DNA from: DATGQT01 sp033720695
Lineage (GTDB): Bacteria > Bacteroidota > Rhodothermia > Rhodothermales > Rubricoccaceae
Length of the DNA: 6,808 nt
NCBI GenBank assembly: GCA_033720695.1
Contig: JAWWCA010000194.1
Location: 1-6,808, forward strand
Reading direction: 5' to 3'
Positions 1 to 5,745 of this stretch are shown here, one piece after another (position 1 is the first letter of the stretch; each line of letters starts with the position of its first letter). The notes beneath the pieces were generated by a model. The model had not been told where the DNA came from and made no database searches. It was given only the letters and a program-made list of their open reading frames with translations. The translations under genes and the position numbers were made by a program.

Positions 1-111
1 GACGAACCCGTCGGCGATGAAGAAGAGGCGGGGGAGGCGCATCGGCTTCCGCGCGTGCATGGCCGGAGAGGCGTGGGGGCGCAGGGCAGACGGCGCGATG
101 TCGACTTCCAT
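1..111 (-). CDS. thiE: Probable thiamine-phosphate synthase, N-terminus only (cut by window edge)
   Basis: Only the first 37 codons are inside the window; the gene continues past position 1. Reading leftward from the ATG at 109-111 gives an open frame whose last visible stretch is LPRLFFIADGFV. This resembles the first beta strand of the ThiE/TenI TIM barrel, usually of the form LPRLYLITDRF. ThiE joins hydroxymethylpyrimidine diphosphate to thiazole phosphate to make thiamine phosphate. A position downstream of thiO-thiS-thiG on the same strand is typical for it. The frame is bounded upstream by a TAA at 136-138. The start is uncertain: in-frame ATGs also lie at 58-60 and 40-42. The last would begin MRLPRLFF, the usual distance from strand 1, and a TATCAT box overlaps the first ATG. 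So little protein is visible that the identity rests mostly on context; TenI is an alternative. Confidence 0.55.
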   Translation of the reverse strand, partial: MEVDIAPSALRPHASPAMHARKPMRLPRLFFIADGFV

Positions 112-115
112 GATA
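110..115 (-). promoter_or_regulatory. Possible -10-like box before thiE
   Basis: On the minus strand the hexamer is TATCAT, one mismatch from TATAAT, in a locally AT-richer stretch of an otherwise very GC-rich region. It overlaps the furthest upstream ATG of the partial gene. If it is a real promoter, the start codon must be one of the later ATGs (58-60 or 40-42). I see no -35 match at suitable spacing, so this is weak. Confidence 0.25.
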
Positions 116-174
116 AAGTGTTCCGTTTCTGAGCCTTACAGGATAGGGGCTTCCCCGACCCCCCGTCAATGGCC

Positions 175-193
175 GCAGGATAACAAATCCTGC
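175..193 (-). other. Hairpin in the thiG-thiE gap
   Basis: GCAGGAT at 175-181 and ATCCTGC at 187-193 form a perfect 7-bp stem with a 5-base AT loop. It lies 37 bases after the thiG stop on the transcribed strand. No T-tract follows, so it is not a classical intrinsic terminator. It could be a processing or attenuation element that lowers expression of the downstream gene, or chance. The 118-base gap holding it (112-229) is the only long gap within the thi gene run, and it is clearly less GC-rich than the genes on either side. Confidence 0.4.
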
Positions 194-229
194 AGCTACG
201 GATCGGCCTGCCCTACCCTCCAGCGGCCG

Positions 230-1096
230 TCAGCGCGGGCGGTCCACCTCGATCAGGCCCGTGCTCGGCGTGGAGGCCCGCGCGTAGAGCCGGCGCGGGA
301 TCCGCCCGGCCCGGTAGGCCAGCCGCCCCGCCTCGACGGCGTGCCGGACGGCGGCGGCCATGAGCGCCGGATGCTCGGCGCCGGCCACGGCCGGGTTGAG
401 CAGGACGCCGTCGTAGCCGAGCTCGAGGGCGCGGGCGGCGTCCGAGGCCGTGCCGATCCCCGCGTCGACGACGAGGGGGACGCCCGGGAGCTGCTCGCGG
501 ATGAGGCGGAGCGCGTAGGGGTTGACGAGCCCCATCCCGCTCCCGATGGGGGCGGCGAGCGGCATCACGGCGGCACAGCCGAGGTCGGCCAGCCGCCTCG
601 CCGTCACGGGGTCGTCGCCGCAGTAGGCGAGCACCTGGAACCCGTCGGCGACGAGCTCGGCGGCGGCCCGGAGGAGCTCGACGGCGTCGGGGTAGAGCGT
701 CTCGTCGTCGCCGATGACCTCGAGCTTCACGAGGTCGGTCTCGAGCGCCTCGCGCGCGAGTTGGGCCGTGAGCACGGCCTCGCGGGCGGTGTAGCACCCG
801 GCCGTGTTGGGGAGGACGTGAACGCCGCGGGCGAGGAGGGCACCGAGCAGGCTCTCCTCCTCGCCCACCTCGCCCAGGTCCACCCGGCGCACGGCGACGG
901 TGGCGAGCTCGGCGCCGGAGGCGTCGAGGCTGTCGAGGAGCACCTGGAGGCTGGGGTACCGGCTCGTGCCCAGCAGCACGCGCGACCGGAGCGTCAGGCC
1001 CGCGACCTCCCACGGGTCGGAGAGCGACGGGTCGGCGGGGGCGGGCGGATGGGCGCCTGCTCCGTTCGTCTCACGCGCGAGGTCGGGCCCGCTCAT
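230..1096 (-). CDS. thiG: Thiazole synthase ThiG
   Basis: ThiG forms the thiazole phosphate of thiamine from deoxyxylulose 5-phosphate, iminoglycine and the ThiS thiocarboxylate; it is a cytoplasmic TIM-barrel enzyme. The 288-residue product shows the family landmarks in order: SRVLLGTSRYPS (about 38-49), VAVRRVD (67-73), VLPNTAGCYTA (94-104), LVKLEVIGD (122-130) with K124 as the expected Schiff-base lysine, PIGSGMGLVNP (183-193), VVDAGIGT (209-216), GVLLNPAVAGA (230-240) and a C-terminal RLYARASTPSTG (269-280). It is longer than the usual 255-270 residues because of a 27-residue Ala/Pro-rich N-terminal stretch, so the true start could lie inside that stretch, although no obvious ribosome site decides it. 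The usual GTGKY near residue 43 reads GTSRY here. It follows thiS by 36 bases on the same strand, consistent with one transcript. Identification is secure. Confidence 0.97.
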   Translation of the reverse strand: MSGPDLARETNGAGAHPPAPADPSLSDPWEVAGLTLRSRVLLGTSRYPSLQVLLDSLDASGAELATVAVRRVDLGEVGEEESLLGALLARGVHVLPNTAGCYTAREAVLTAQLAREALETDLVKLEVIGDDETLYPDAVELLRAAAELVADGFQVLAYCGDDPVTARRLADLGCAAVMPLAAPIGSGMGLVNPYALRLIREQLPGVPLVVDAGIGTASDAARALELGYDGVLLNPAVAGAEHPALMAAAVRHAVEAGRLAYRAGRIPRRLYARASTPSTGLIEVDRPR

Positions 1097-1132
1097 CGTC
1101 GTCTACCGTCCGCAGCCAGGGATCCGCCGAGG

Positions 1133-1360
1133 TCACCCCCCCTGCGAGGCGGTGACGATCTCGACACGGTCGCCGTCGTGGACCGTCGCCCGCACCCACT
1201 CGTCGCGGCGGACGACGGCGTCGTTGACGGCCACGGCGAAGCCGGGCAGGTCGGGGTCGCGGCCGATGTGCCGGAGCAGCCGCTCCACAGTCACGCCCGA
1301 GGGCGCCTCGTGGGGCTCGCCGTTGACCTGGATCGCCATCGTATCGTGCGGGGTCGCCAT
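1133..1360 (-). CDS. thiS: Sulfur carrier protein ThiS
   Basis: ThiS is a small ubiquitin-fold protein whose C-terminal Gly-Gly is adenylated by ThiF, converted to a thiocarboxylate and then used by ThiG as sulfur donor. The 75-residue product ends in ASQGG (G74-G75), the diagnostic tail, and has the fold's pattern MAIQVNGEP...VTVERLLRHIG...FAVAVNDAVVRRDEW...DGDRVEIVTA. The assigned ATG at 1358-1360 lies 3 bases after the thiO stop, which suggests translational coupling. A second ATG at 1337-1339 (residue 8) would give MAIQVNG and 68 residues, closer to the usual 65-70, so the first seven residues may not be translated. No ribosome site clearly favours either start. It sits between thiO and thiG, the expected order. 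Confidence 0.96.
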   Translation of the reverse strand: MATPHDTMAIQVNGEPHEAPSGVTVERLLRHIGRDPDLPGFAVAVNDAVVRRDEWVRATVHDGDRVEIVTASQGG

Positions 1361-1363
1361 GCC

Positions 1364-2491
1364 TCAGTCGGGGGAGAGACGGGCTGGCGAGAACGGGGCG
1401 AGCCAGGGCGAGGTTTCCCCCGACCCGGCGAGCAGGGCCTCGACCTCGCGCGCCACCTCGTCGGCGGTGACGGGGGCGAGGAGGACGCCGTGGCGGTAGT
1501 GGCCCGTGGCGAGCACGACGCCGGGCGCGACGGGCCCCAGGAGGGGGGCGCCGTCGCGGGCGGCCGGGCGGAAGCCGGCCCACGCCGACTCGTAGGCCCA
1601 CTCCTCCACCGCCGGCACCAGCTCGACGGCCCCTTCGAGGAGGCGGTAGAGCCCCCCGCCCGTCACGTCGGCGTCGAACCCCTGCTCCTCAACGGTGGCC
1701 CCGACGATGAGGCGGCCGTCGGCCTTGGGCGCGAGGTAGGCCCGGGGGCCGCGCACGACGTGCCGCAGCCGGAGCGACGGCCCCATCCGCAGCGCCAGCA
1801 TCTGCCCCTTCACCGGCCGGACGGGCGGGCGCGGCGCGAGCCCCTCGACCTCGCGCACCCAGGCTCCCGCGGCGAGGACCACCACCCGAGCCGGCACGCG
1901 CGAGCCGTCGGCCAGCACCACAGAGGGCTCCTCAGGGTCGGGGACGACGGACCGGACGGGCGCGTGCTCGTGCAGGTCGGCGTCACGCCGGAGCACACTG
2001 GCGAGCCCCTCGACGACCGCCCGGTTGTCGACCTGGTGGTCGCCGGGCGCGAGGACGGCCGCGGGCAGGCGGGGCGAGAGGAGCGGCTCTCGCTCGGCCG
2101 CCTCGAAGCCGGCCAACCACTCGACCGACGCCCCCTCCTCCTGCTGGAACCGGAACCGCCGCCGGAGGGCCTCGACCTCGTCGCGGTCGGTCGCCGCGAC
2201 GAGGGTGCCGGTGGCGTCGTAGCCGACGGGGGTGCCGCTGGCCCGCTCCAACTCGGCCGCGAAGGCGGGCCACCGTCGGCGGCTCTCCACCATGAGCCGG
2301 TACAGCGCCGGCTCCTCAAACCCGAGCTCGACCGCCGGGGACAACATGCCCGCCGCGGCCCACGACGCCCCGCGCCCGGCCGCGCCGCGGTCGTAGAGGG
2401 CCACCCGATGCCCCCCCTGCACCAGCCGCCACGCGATCCCGAGCCCCACCAGCCCCGCTCCCACGACGACGACCTCGACCGCTCGTGTCAT
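1364..2491 (-). CDS. thiO: Glycine oxidase ThiO (FAD-dependent)
   Basis: ThiO oxidises glycine with oxygen to iminoglycine and peroxide, supplying ThiG in aerobes that lack the radical enzyme ThiH. The 375-residue product begins with an FAD-binding Rossmann motif VVVGAGLVGLGIAWRL (8-23; G11, G13, G16) and an acidic residue at the end of strand 2 (YDR, D34). Next comes GASWAAAGMLSP (41-52), typical of ThiO. Later landmarks are RPVKGQMLALR, the strand YLAPKADGRLIVGATVE and the C-terminal GHYRHGVLLAPVTADEVA, where the Arg is in the substrate-carboxylate position of the family. Length matches glycine oxidases (about 365-375). It is the first gene of the thi run, with the thiS start only 3 bases beyond its stop. 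The ATG is preceded by GGGGGGCG, not a Shine-Dalgarno match. The general family is DAO; the thiS-thiG context makes the ThiO call strong. Confidence 0.95.
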   Translation of the reverse strand: MTRAVEVVVVGAGLVGLGIAWRLVQGGHRVALYDRGAAGRGASWAAAGMLSPAVELGFEEPALYRLMVESRRRWPAFAAELERASGTPVGYDATGTLVAATDRDEVEALRRRFRFQQEEGASVEWLAGFEAAEREPLLSPRLPAAVLAPGDHQVDNRAVVEGLASVLRRDADLHEHAPVRSVVPDPEEPSVVLADGSRVPARVVVLAAGAWVREVEGLAPRPPVRPVKGQMLALRMGPSLRLRHVVRGPRAYLAPKADGRLIVGATVEEQGFDADVTGGGLYRLLEGAVELVPAVEEWAYESAWAGFRPAARDGAPLLGPVAPGVVLATGHYRHGVLLAPVTADEVAREVEALLAGSGETSPWLAPFSPARLSPD

Positions 2492-2639
2492 CGCCCCCCG
2501 GACCGGTACCGAGACCCGCCACCTGGAATGCGAGGCCGTCCGCCCCGGACCGCGGGTAGCAATGAAAAGAGGCGGCGGCGCACGGGACGGTAGCTTGGGC
2601 GTCGGAGGAGCCGTTCAGTATACCGCCGACCCACTCCCC
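2492..2639. promoter_or_regulatory. Divergent intergenic region with shared GTATAC box
   Basis: This region separates thiO (minus) from the FAD oxidoreductase (plus). The only clear AT-rich block is AGTATACC at 2617-2624, centred on the palindrome GTATAC. It reads TATACC on plus (2619-2624), which would leave a leader of only about 8-10 bases before the TTG at 2640. It reads TATACT on minus (2622-2617), five of six bases of TATAAT, which would give thiO a leader of about 115-120 bases. No good -35 is seen for either. Another AT-richer patch (GCAATGAAAAGAGG, 2558-2571) lies in the middle. The landmarks of a TPP riboswitch (CTGAGA, ACCTGATC) are absent from the thiO leader. Confidence 0.35.
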
Positions 2640-3719
2640 TTGCGCTACGACGTCGTCATCGCCGGGGCCGGCCTCGCCGGGGCCTGCGCGGCCTTCCATC
2701 TCAGCCGGACCCGGTCGGTCTTGGTCCTGGAGAAGGGGGAGCCGGGCGAGGGGGCCTCGGCCGCTGCGGCCGGCCTCGCCAACCCGTTCATGGGGCGGAA
2801 GGCGAAGCCGGCGTGGCGCCACGCGGAGGCACTCGACGCGCTCGGCGCCCTCTGCGACGAGGCGGGGGCTCCGGCCCTCTTCCGCCGCACCGGCGTCCTC
2901 CGACCGGCCGCGAGCGTGGCCCAGTCGGAGGCGTTCGGGGCGACGGCCGAGGCCCACCCGGGCGAGGCCTCGTGGCGTTCTCCCGACGCTGTCGTGGAGC
3001 GGTGGCCAGGCGTGGCGGCGCCCCACGGCGCGCTCTGGATCTCCAGCGGGGGGCACGTCTCGATCCCCGCCCTCGTCCGGGCGCTGCTGCGAGCCGCGGC
3101 GGACCGCGGGGCGGTTATCTGCGCGGGGCTCGGGCTCTCGGGGTGGGAGGAGGGGGCGGATGGCCTCACTGCAATAACGGACCAAGGAGGCCGCCTCCCT
3201 ACCCGCCGCCTCCTCCTCGCCCTCGGCGACGGCTCCCGGCGGCTTCCCGCCCTCGCCTCCCTCCCCCTCCACCGCATCAAGGGCCAGACGATCCGCGTGG
3301 CACGGCCCGCCGCTCTCCCCGTCCTCCCGCCCCTTTCCGGCCGCGCCTACGTCGTGCCCGCCGAGGACCACCTCGTCGTCGGCGCCACCTTCGAGCACGA
3401 CTTCGACACGCTGGCCCCGAGCCCGGCCGAGAGCACGGCGCTCCGGGCGAGGGCCGCTCGGCTCCTCCCCGCCCTCGCCTCGGCGCCCATCCTCGGCGCG
3501 GCGGCGGGCGTCCGCGTGACCGTGCCGGGGGTCCGGCTCCCGCTCCTCGGTCCGCTCCCCGGAACCGCGGCGGTGTGGGTGTTCACCGGCCTCGGTGCCA
3601 AGGGCCTCCTCACCGCCCCCCTCCTCGCGCGGCGCCTCCCCGGCCTCCTTGACGCGCCCGAGACGATCCCCCCGGAGGTGAGCACGCTCGGACCGGCCGG
3701 CTCGAACCCACGGGCCTGA
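2640..3719 (+). CDS. FAD-dependent oxidoreductase, D-amino-acid oxidase (DAO) family, substrate unknown
   Basis: The product (359 residues from the TTG at 2640) opens with RYDVVIAGAGLAGACAAFHLS, a Rossmann FAD motif with G9, G11 and G14, and E31 at the end of strand 2 for the ribose. GEGASAAAAGLANPFMGRK follows (36-54), then the DAO-type middle strands HRIKGQTIRVA and YVVPAEDHLVVGATFEHDF, and the C-terminal GLGAKGLLTAPLLARRL that closes the FAD site. The fold matches MnmC C-terminal domains and ThiO, but the AGLxNPxxGRK segment resembles, from memory, an uncharacterised Bacteroidota oxidoreductase group. An ATG at 2562 in the same frame would add 26 residues of Gly/Arg-rich, low-complexity sequence. 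I chose the TTG because it starts right at the first strand and follows a pyrimidine-rich leader (CCCACTCCCC) and the TATACC box. It is divergent from thiO, to which it is distantly similar. A peroxide-producing amine or amino-acid oxidation is plausible but unproven. Confidence 0.85.
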   Translation: MRYDVVIAGAGLAGACAAFHLSRTRSVLVLEKGEPGEGASAAAAGLANPFMGRKAKPAWRHAEALDALGALCDEAGAPALFRRTGVLRPAASVAQSEAFGATAEAHPGEASWRSPDAVVERWPGVAAPHGALWISSGGHVSIPALVRALLRAAADRGAVICAGLGLSGWEEGADGLTAITDQGGRLPTRRLLLALGDGSRRLPALASLPLHRIKGQTIRVARPAALPVLPPLSGRAYVVPAEDHLVVGATFEHDFDTLAPSPAESTALRARAARLLPALASAPILGAAAGVRVTVPGVRLPLLGPLPGTAAVWVFTGLGAKGLLTAPLLARRLPGLLDAPETIPPEVSTLGPAGSNPRA

Positions 3720-3733
3720 GCGGTGCCCCGGAC

Positions 3734-3764
3734 CGGTGCGTCGCGGCCTCGCACCGCGTATTTT
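3734..3764 (+). terminator. Hairpin plus T-rich tail after the FAD oxidoreductase
   Basis: CGGTGCG (3734-3740) and CGCACCG (3750-3756) form a perfect 7-bp stem with a 9-base loop, followed within two bases by TATTTT. This looks like a short intrinsic terminator located 14 bases after the oxidoreductase stop. The same T-rich stretch is also the best -10-like box for the aldolase, so the element may end one transcript and start the next. The T run is short and the loop is large, so terminator function is uncertain. Confidence 0.4.
3759..3764 (+). promoter_or_regulatory. Probable promoter -10-like box of the aldolase gene
   Basis: TATTTT is the only AT run in the 81-base gap before the aldolase. 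It matches part of the Bacteroidota -7 consensus TAnnTTTG. It lies 36 bases before the ATG at 3801. No TTTG or TTGACA element is seen at the expected upstream distance, where the 7-bp inverted repeat lies instead. The leader (3765-3800) is rich in C and T with no Shine-Dalgarno. Confidence 0.45.
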
Positions 3765-3800
3765 CTCTCCCCTGTTCATCCGAACCGATCTCCCCTCCCG

Positions 3801-4880
3801 ATGGCTGAAGTCACCGCCTCCCGCCTCGAAGAGCTCCTCGGCGACGACGCCGACAGCCTCCTCGGCTTCTCGACCCCCAAGATCCCGAAGGAGCGCCTGC
3901 ACCTCCCCGGCCCCGACTTCGTGGACCGCGTGTGGCGGGACTCGGACCGCTCGGTCCCGGTCCTCCGGGCGCTCCAGACGCTGTTCGACCACGGCCGCCT
4001 CGGCGGCACCGGCTACCTCTCGATCCTGCCCGTCGACCAGGGCATCGAGCACTCGGCCGGGGCCTCGTTCGCGAAGAACCCCGACTACTTCGACCCCGCC
4101 AACATCGTCGAGCTCGCCATCGAGGGCGGGTGCAACGCCGTCGCCTCGACCTACGGCGTGCTCGGGGCCGTGGCGCGGCGGTACGCGCACAAGATCCCGT
4201 TCATCCTCAAGTTCAACCACAACGAGCTCCTCACCTACCCCAACACCTACGACCAGGTGATGTTCGCCCAGATCGAGCAGGCGTTCGACATGGGGTGCGT
4301 GGCCGTCGGCGCGACGATCTACTTCGGCTCCGACGACTCGACGCGGCAGCTCCAGGAGGTCACCGAGGCCTTCGCCCGCGCGCACGACCTCGGCATGGCG
4401 ACGATCCTCTGGTGCTACCTCCGCAACAGCGGGTTCAAGGTCAACGGCACCAACCACGAGGGGAGTGCCGACCTCACCGGGCAGGCCAACCACCTCGGGG
4501 CCACCATCGAGGCCGACATCCTGAAGCAGAAGCAGCCCACCTCGAACGGCGGCTACAAGGCGCTCAACAGCGGGGACTCGTCCTACGGCAAGCTCGACGA
4601 GCGGATCTACTCGGAGCTCGCGAGCGACCACCCCATTGACCTCACGCGCTACCAGGTGGCCAACGGCTACATGGGCCGGGCCGGCCTCATCAACTCGGGC
4701 GGGGCCTCCGGCGCGAACGACTTCGCGCAGGCGGCGAGGACGGCCGTGATCAACAAGCGCGCGGGCGGGATGGGCCTGATCTCGGGCCGCAAGGCGTTCC
4801 AGCGCCCGCGGAAAGAGGGCATCGAGCTCCTCCACACGATCCAGGACGTCTACCTCAACGACGAGGTCACGGTGGCGTGA
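3801..4880 (+). CDS. fbaB: Class I fructose-bisphosphate aldolase, DhnA/FbaB type
   Basis: This enzyme cleaves or forms fructose 1,6-bisphosphate through a Schiff-base lysine, with no metal, in glycolysis and gluconeogenesis in the cytoplasm. The 359-residue product shows the DhnA-family landmarks: SLLGFSTPKIPKERLHLPGP (19-38), SILPVDQGIEHSAG (74-87; D79), GCNAVASTYGVLG (110-122), FILKFNHNE (134-142), GATIYFGSDDS (170-180), GTNHEGSADLTGQANHLGA (216-234), then EADILKQKQP (237-246) where K242 is the expected Schiff-base lysine. GGYKALNSG follows, then INSGGASG and GLISGRKAFQRP (325-336) for phosphate binding. Length agrees with the roughly 350-residue bacterial FbaB branch and is well above the 260-280 residue archaeal enzymes. 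A GTG at 3723 would add 26 residues read from the promoter-like gap. The ATG at 3801 fits the family start. It has its own promoter-like box and a hairpin just after its stop, so it is probably monocistronic. Confidence 0.95.
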   Translation: MAEVTASRLEELLGDDADSLLGFSTPKIPKERLHLPGPDFVDRVWRDSDRSVPVLRALQTLFDHGRLGGTGYLSILPVDQGIEHSAGASFAKNPDYFDPANIVELAIEGGCNAVASTYGVLGAVARRYAHKIPFILKFNHNELLTYPNTYDQVMFAQIEQAFDMGCVAVGATIYFGSDDSTRQLQEVTEAFARAHDLGMATILWCYLRNSGFKVNGTNHEGSADLTGQANHLGATIEADILKQKQPTSNGGYKALNSGDSSYGKLDERIYSELASDHPIDLTRYQVANGYMGRAGLINSGGASGANDFAQAARTAVINKRAGGMGLISGRKAFQRPRKEGIELLHTIQDVYLNDEVTVA

Positions 4881-4883
4881 CGG

Positions 4884-4922
4884 CGCGGGGCGCGCCTCCG
4901 GCCTGGACCGGCGCGCCCCGCG
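4884..4922. terminator. Perfect 13-bp hairpin between convergent genes
   Basis: Arms at 4884-4896 and 4910-4922 are perfect complements of 13 bases, all G/C, with a 13-base loop. The structure starts 4 bases after the aldolase stop and ends 3 bases before the stop of the opposing methyltransferase gene. Each arm contains the palindrome GGCGCGCC. Placement and symmetry suggest a bidirectional transcription barrier. There is no T-tract on either side, so it is not a canonical Rho-independent terminator and may work with pausing, Rho or as a 3'-end stabiliser. Confidence 0.7.
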
Positions 4923-4925
4923 GGA

Positions 4926-5696
4926 TCACTCCGGGCGCTCGAAGACGAGGAAGTGCTGCTGCGGGAGGAAGTCCCGGTTCTCGACGAACCGGAAGCCGAC
5001 GGACGCCAGCTCGCGGCGGACCTGCGCCTCGGTCATCTTGTGGAGCGGCCGGATGGGCACCGAGGGGTCCTCGGCGCGGTACTCGACGAGGACGAGACGC
5101 CCGCCCGGCTTGGTGGCCCGGTAGATGGCCTCCGCCATCTCGCGGGGGTAGGCGAACTCGTGGTAGGCGTCCACGATGAGGGAGACGTCGACGGAGCCGG
5201 CGCGGAGGCGGGGGTCGTCCTCGGCGCCCCAGATCGGCGCCACGTTGCGCATCCCGAGCTCCTCGGCGCGGCGCTCGAGGATGGCGAGCATCTCGGGCTG
5301 GATGTCGACGGCGAGGACGCGGCCCTCGGGCACCTCCGGCGCGATGCGGAAGGCGAAGTACCCCGTGCCCGCGCCGATGTCGGCCACGACGGCGTCGGGC
5401 GCGAGGTCGAGGTTCTCGACGACGAGGCCGGGGAGCTCGGTGCGCTCGCGCTCCGGGCGCTCGAGCCAGGCGGCGCCACGGTGGTCCATCACGCGGGCGA
5501 TCTCGCGGCCGAGGTAGTAGCGGCCGGTGCCGTCGTAGCTCGCCGGGCCCGTGGTGTAGGGGCTCTCTTGCTCGCGCGCCGCCTGGGAGTCGGCGAAGGC
5601 GCTGCGCGGGTTGGAGGGGGGCGTCTGCTGGGCCTCGCAGCCGAGGGCCGCCGCGAAGAGCGCGGCGACGAGGAGCAGACGGGGGGACGGCGTCAT
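4926..5696 (-). CDS. Class I SAM-dependent methyltransferase with lipoprotein signal
   Basis: The 256-residue product has two parts. Residues 1-20 look like a lipoprotein signal: a short basic start (R6), a hydrophobic run LLLVAALFAAAL, then GC with C20 as the candidate lipidation site. The -3 residue is Ala instead of the more usual Leu, so the lipobox is acceptable but not ideal. A polar linker (21-55) leads to GRYYLGREIARVMDHRGAAWLERPERE (58-84) and a Rossmann methyltransferase core. Motif I is VVADIGAGTGYF (103-114), the acidic strand-2 end is D131 (AVDIQPEM), motif IV is VDAYHEFAYP (175-184), and KPGGRLVLVEYRAED (196-210) follows. It presumably transfers a methyl group from S-adenosylmethionine to an unknown substrate. 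It lies 49 bases after terC on the same strand with no evident promoter between, so co-transcription is likely. From memory, similar signal-bearing methyltransferases occur in other phyla. Substrate and true location are unknown. Confidence 0.88.
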   Translation of the reverse strand: MTPSPRLLLVAALFAAALGCEAQQTPPSNPRSAFADSQAAREQESPYTTGPASYDGTGRYYLGREIARVMDHRGAAWLERPERERTELPGLVVENLDLAPDAVVADIGAGTGYFAFRIAPEVPEGRVLAVDIQPEMLAILERRAEELGMRNVAPIWGAEDDPRLRAGSVDVSLIVDAYHEFAYPREMAEAIYRATKPGGRLVLVEYRAEDPSVPIRPLHKMTEAQVRRELASVGFRFVENRDFLPQQHFLVFERPE

Positions 5697-5745
5697 GGGG
5701 TCGGGGTCACGGTCGCAGGGGGAGCCGCCGGAGGGCGTGGCGGGG

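Noticed and set aside
17..2593. An 858-codon open frame on plus, antisense to thiO, thiS and thiG
   Set aside because: Its translation is Arg/Gly/Asp/His-rich with no domain, and it lies wholly opposite three well-recognised genes. Long antisense frames are expected at this GC content.
2562..2639. Upstream ATG extension of the FAD oxidoreductase
   Set aside because: The added 26 residues are Gly/Arg-rich and unlike a family N-terminus, and the TTG at 2640 begins right at the Rossmann strand. It cannot be fully excluded.
2492..2640. TPP riboswitch in front of thiO
   Set aside because: No CTGAGA, ACCTGATC or equivalent conserved block is visible on the minus strand.
3723..3800. GTG-initiated extension of the aldolase
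   Set aside because: The extra codons cover the inverted repeat, the TATTTT box and the C/T-rich leader. The family begins near the ATG at 3801.
2316..4835. An 839-codon open frame on minus, antisense to the FAD oxidoreductase and the aldolase
   Set aside because: The composition is low-complexity and charged, and it overlaps two clear genes on the other strand and the start of thiO. It is a GC-driven shadow.
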